Origin: Natranaeroarchaeum aerophilus | GTDB taxonomy: Archaea > Halobacteriota > Halobacteria > Halobacteriales > Natronoarchaeaceae | Direction of reading: 5' to 3' | Assembly: GCF_023638055.1 (NCBI RefSeq) | Contig: NZ_JAKRVY010000001.1 | Coordinates: 503,815 to 567,814 of the forward strand | Length of the DNA: 64,000 bases | In this document: positions 62,729-64,000 of the stretch, piece by piece | Layout: every line of letters starts with the position of its first letter | How positions within the stretch are numbered: position 1 is the stretch's first letter | Translations under genes and position numbers: made by a program | The notes under the pieces: model-generated | Seen by the model: the letters and a program-made list of their open reading frames with translations, nothing else | Told to the model about the DNA's origin: nothing | The model's database searches: none

Positions 62729-63886
62729 TTACGATGAGGCAACCGGATTCCCGACTTTATTTTGAGAGTACGTCGAGTCGTACTCGAAGATTTCCTGCAC
62801 GATATCTCTCAGACTCATCGAAGTCGCTGTCTCACGCGGATATACGATTATGTTCGGTCCTTCAACAGCAAGATCGAATATCTCGTCGTGGTGTGTGTCG
62901 TAAACCCTAAGCGTATCTCGCTCTCGCTCTCCGAACCGGTACTGGTTCCCGTTCAGAACATTGTCCTTGAGTTCCTCAATCAACGACTCGTTAGACTCGG
63001 CGTCCCGATCTGGGTTAGTCAACTCAATCGCAGTAAACCCGTCTACGGAAAATCCTGTATCAGTACTCCTGTGTGTTGGCGCATGTTCGACCTCAAAACT
63101 GGCCTTGTCCAGATCTTGGTACTCCTCAGAGACACTCAGAAGCGTTTCCACAGCTTTGTCTTGCGATCCTCGCACCACAGACTGCAAGGAGAGACGTCCC
63201 TCATTAGTACTCGATCCTTGGATAGCCGCGGTTGGACTATTCGTCTGATCGAACTCAATCCGGGTTGGCTTCGCATCGAAGACCTCCTCGGCCTTCTCAA
63301 GATCTTCTTTGCGCCCCCCATGGAACCGGAGGGTCGCTTTACGCTCAGCGTATGGAGCGTGATATTTTGCTGTAAATCCGGAGACGTAGGAGTCTTGAAT
63401 AACATTATCATCGGTAACTGCATCCAAGTAATCTGACGAGAGATACAGACGTTCGACCTGTGGGAGGTACTTGATTAGCTTCTCTATCGTCTTCTTACGC
63501 CACTTCTGTCGCACAGTCGTGAGCACCCAAATGTACTCGCCATGGGCGATCCACACAGATTCATCTGTGCGTGACTTTTTCGGAACGGTGACTCCGACAA
63601 TTGCTGTATCGTCACCGAGCGTCTCCTCTGAGAATGTGTACTTCTCGACGAATTTTTTAGCGTGCCCGCGAACCCGTTTACTTTGGGTGATGTGGTTGAT
63701 GTAGTCGTCGAGTGATCCTACTTCCATCCCCTGATTGTCCAACAAATAGAGATTAAGATCGGTAGAACTCCCACTCCGGTGTTCCTTGTCCTCGTTGTCT
63801 TCTTTCGAGGTGGCAACGTGTTCGATGAACTCACGGAGGATCTCCCGTTTGCTCATATCTCGGTACCGGTCGGGATCCAGATTCAT
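62729..63886 (-). CDS. Hypothetical partner of the nuclease-like gene
   Basis: A 385-residue protein that I do not recognise. It opens MNLDPDRYRDMSKREILREF. The middle has repeated alpha/beta elements (VIQDSYVSGFTAKYHAPYA, TRIEFDQTNSPTAAI) and the end is a helix with VQEIFEYDSTYSQN. No catalytic motif stands out. It may be the sensing or adaptor part of a two-gene system with the nuclease downstream. Confidence 0.55.
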   Translation of the reverse strand: MNLDPDRYRDMSKREILREFIEHVATSKEDNEDKEHRSGSSTDLNLYLLDNQGMEVGSLDDYINHITQSKRVRGHAKKFVEKYTFSEETLGDDTAIVGVTVPKKSRTDESVWIAHGEYIWVLTTVRQKWRKKTIEKLIKYLPQVERLYLSSDYLDAVTDDNVIQDSYVSGFTAKYHAPYAERKATLRFHGGRKEDLEKAEEVFDAKPTRIEFDQTNSPTAAIQGSSTNEGRLSLQSVVRGSQDKAVETLLSVSEEYQDLDKASFEVEHAPTHRSTDTGFSVDGFTAIELTNPDRDAESNESLIEELKDNVLNGNQYRFGERERDTLRVYDTHHDEIFDLAVEGPNIIVYPRETATSMSLRDIVQEIFEYDSTYSQNKVGNPVASS

Positions 63887-64000
63887 AGAGGGGTGTGTTA
63901 TTGGATATTTCTGATTCCGTCTTTTTACATCTGGGGGTTTTTGGTTCTCCTCAAATAAATGTATGTGAAACACGTACATAGTGGTCAGCCTCACACTGAA

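Overview
The window is a piece of a haloarchaeal (class Halobacteria) genome. The signs are high GC with very acidic proteins, many 1- and 4-base gene overlaps, leaderless TATA-type promoters, a thermosome, a class II ribonucleotide reductase, an Lrp/glutamine synthetase pair, Tat and PGF-CTERM signals, and many small CPxCG zinc-finger proteins. I cannot name the genus from sequence alone.

Positions 1 to about 32,000 look like ordinary chromosome. They hold the end of nrdJ, a VapBC toxin-antitoxin pair set between two copies of an 18-bp terminator-like repeat, an MFS carrier, citrate synthase, a SpoIIM-like membrane protein, ilvA and ridA, tRNA-Ser(GGA) with two decayed copies of its 3' end behind it, a CadD-like carrier, a 7TM histidine kinase, a thermosome subunit, divergent lrp and glnA, RNase P RNA, uvrA, several small enzymes and a large P-type calcium-type ATPase.

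From about 32,100 to 34,100 the order breaks up. There is a chimeric pseudogene carrying a copied piece of a sugar-isomerase-like gene, and a membrane protein with a very regular four-residue coiled repeat.

From 34,105 to 46,586 lie two direct copies of one cassette, A (34,105-38,695) and B (41,510-46,586). Each has helix-turn-helix regulators, three type IV pilin genes, a conserved divergent control region, a predicted DNA-binding regulator, one variable cargo gene, and a short tyrosine recombinase directly preceded by an 8-bp-arm palindrome with a 7- or 8-bp spacer. Copy A is decaying by small deletions and copy B is intact. Between them sit a RelE-type toxin pair and an operon of zinc-finger genes ending in a full-length integrase (int1). 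One cargo gene of B is a lipoprotein whose outer domain resembles the pilins next to it.

From about 46,850 to 60,000 is a provirus-like element related to betapleolipoviruses. The virion block runs VP3-like, spike (VP4-like, with a beta-propeller inserted), two membrane proteins and a VP8-like ATPase. An operon on the other strand runs from int2 through small regulators, a PAP2 phosphatase and a small membrane protein to a large replication-type protein. A serine protease cargo gene and a structured non-coding patch lie between the two arms.

From 60,000 to the end is lower-GC accessory DNA with an unrecognised gene and a two-gene unit, one member of which has PD-(D/E)xK nuclease motifs. The strongest candidate for something undescribed is the duplicated pilin/recombinase cassette joined to a membrane-virus element.
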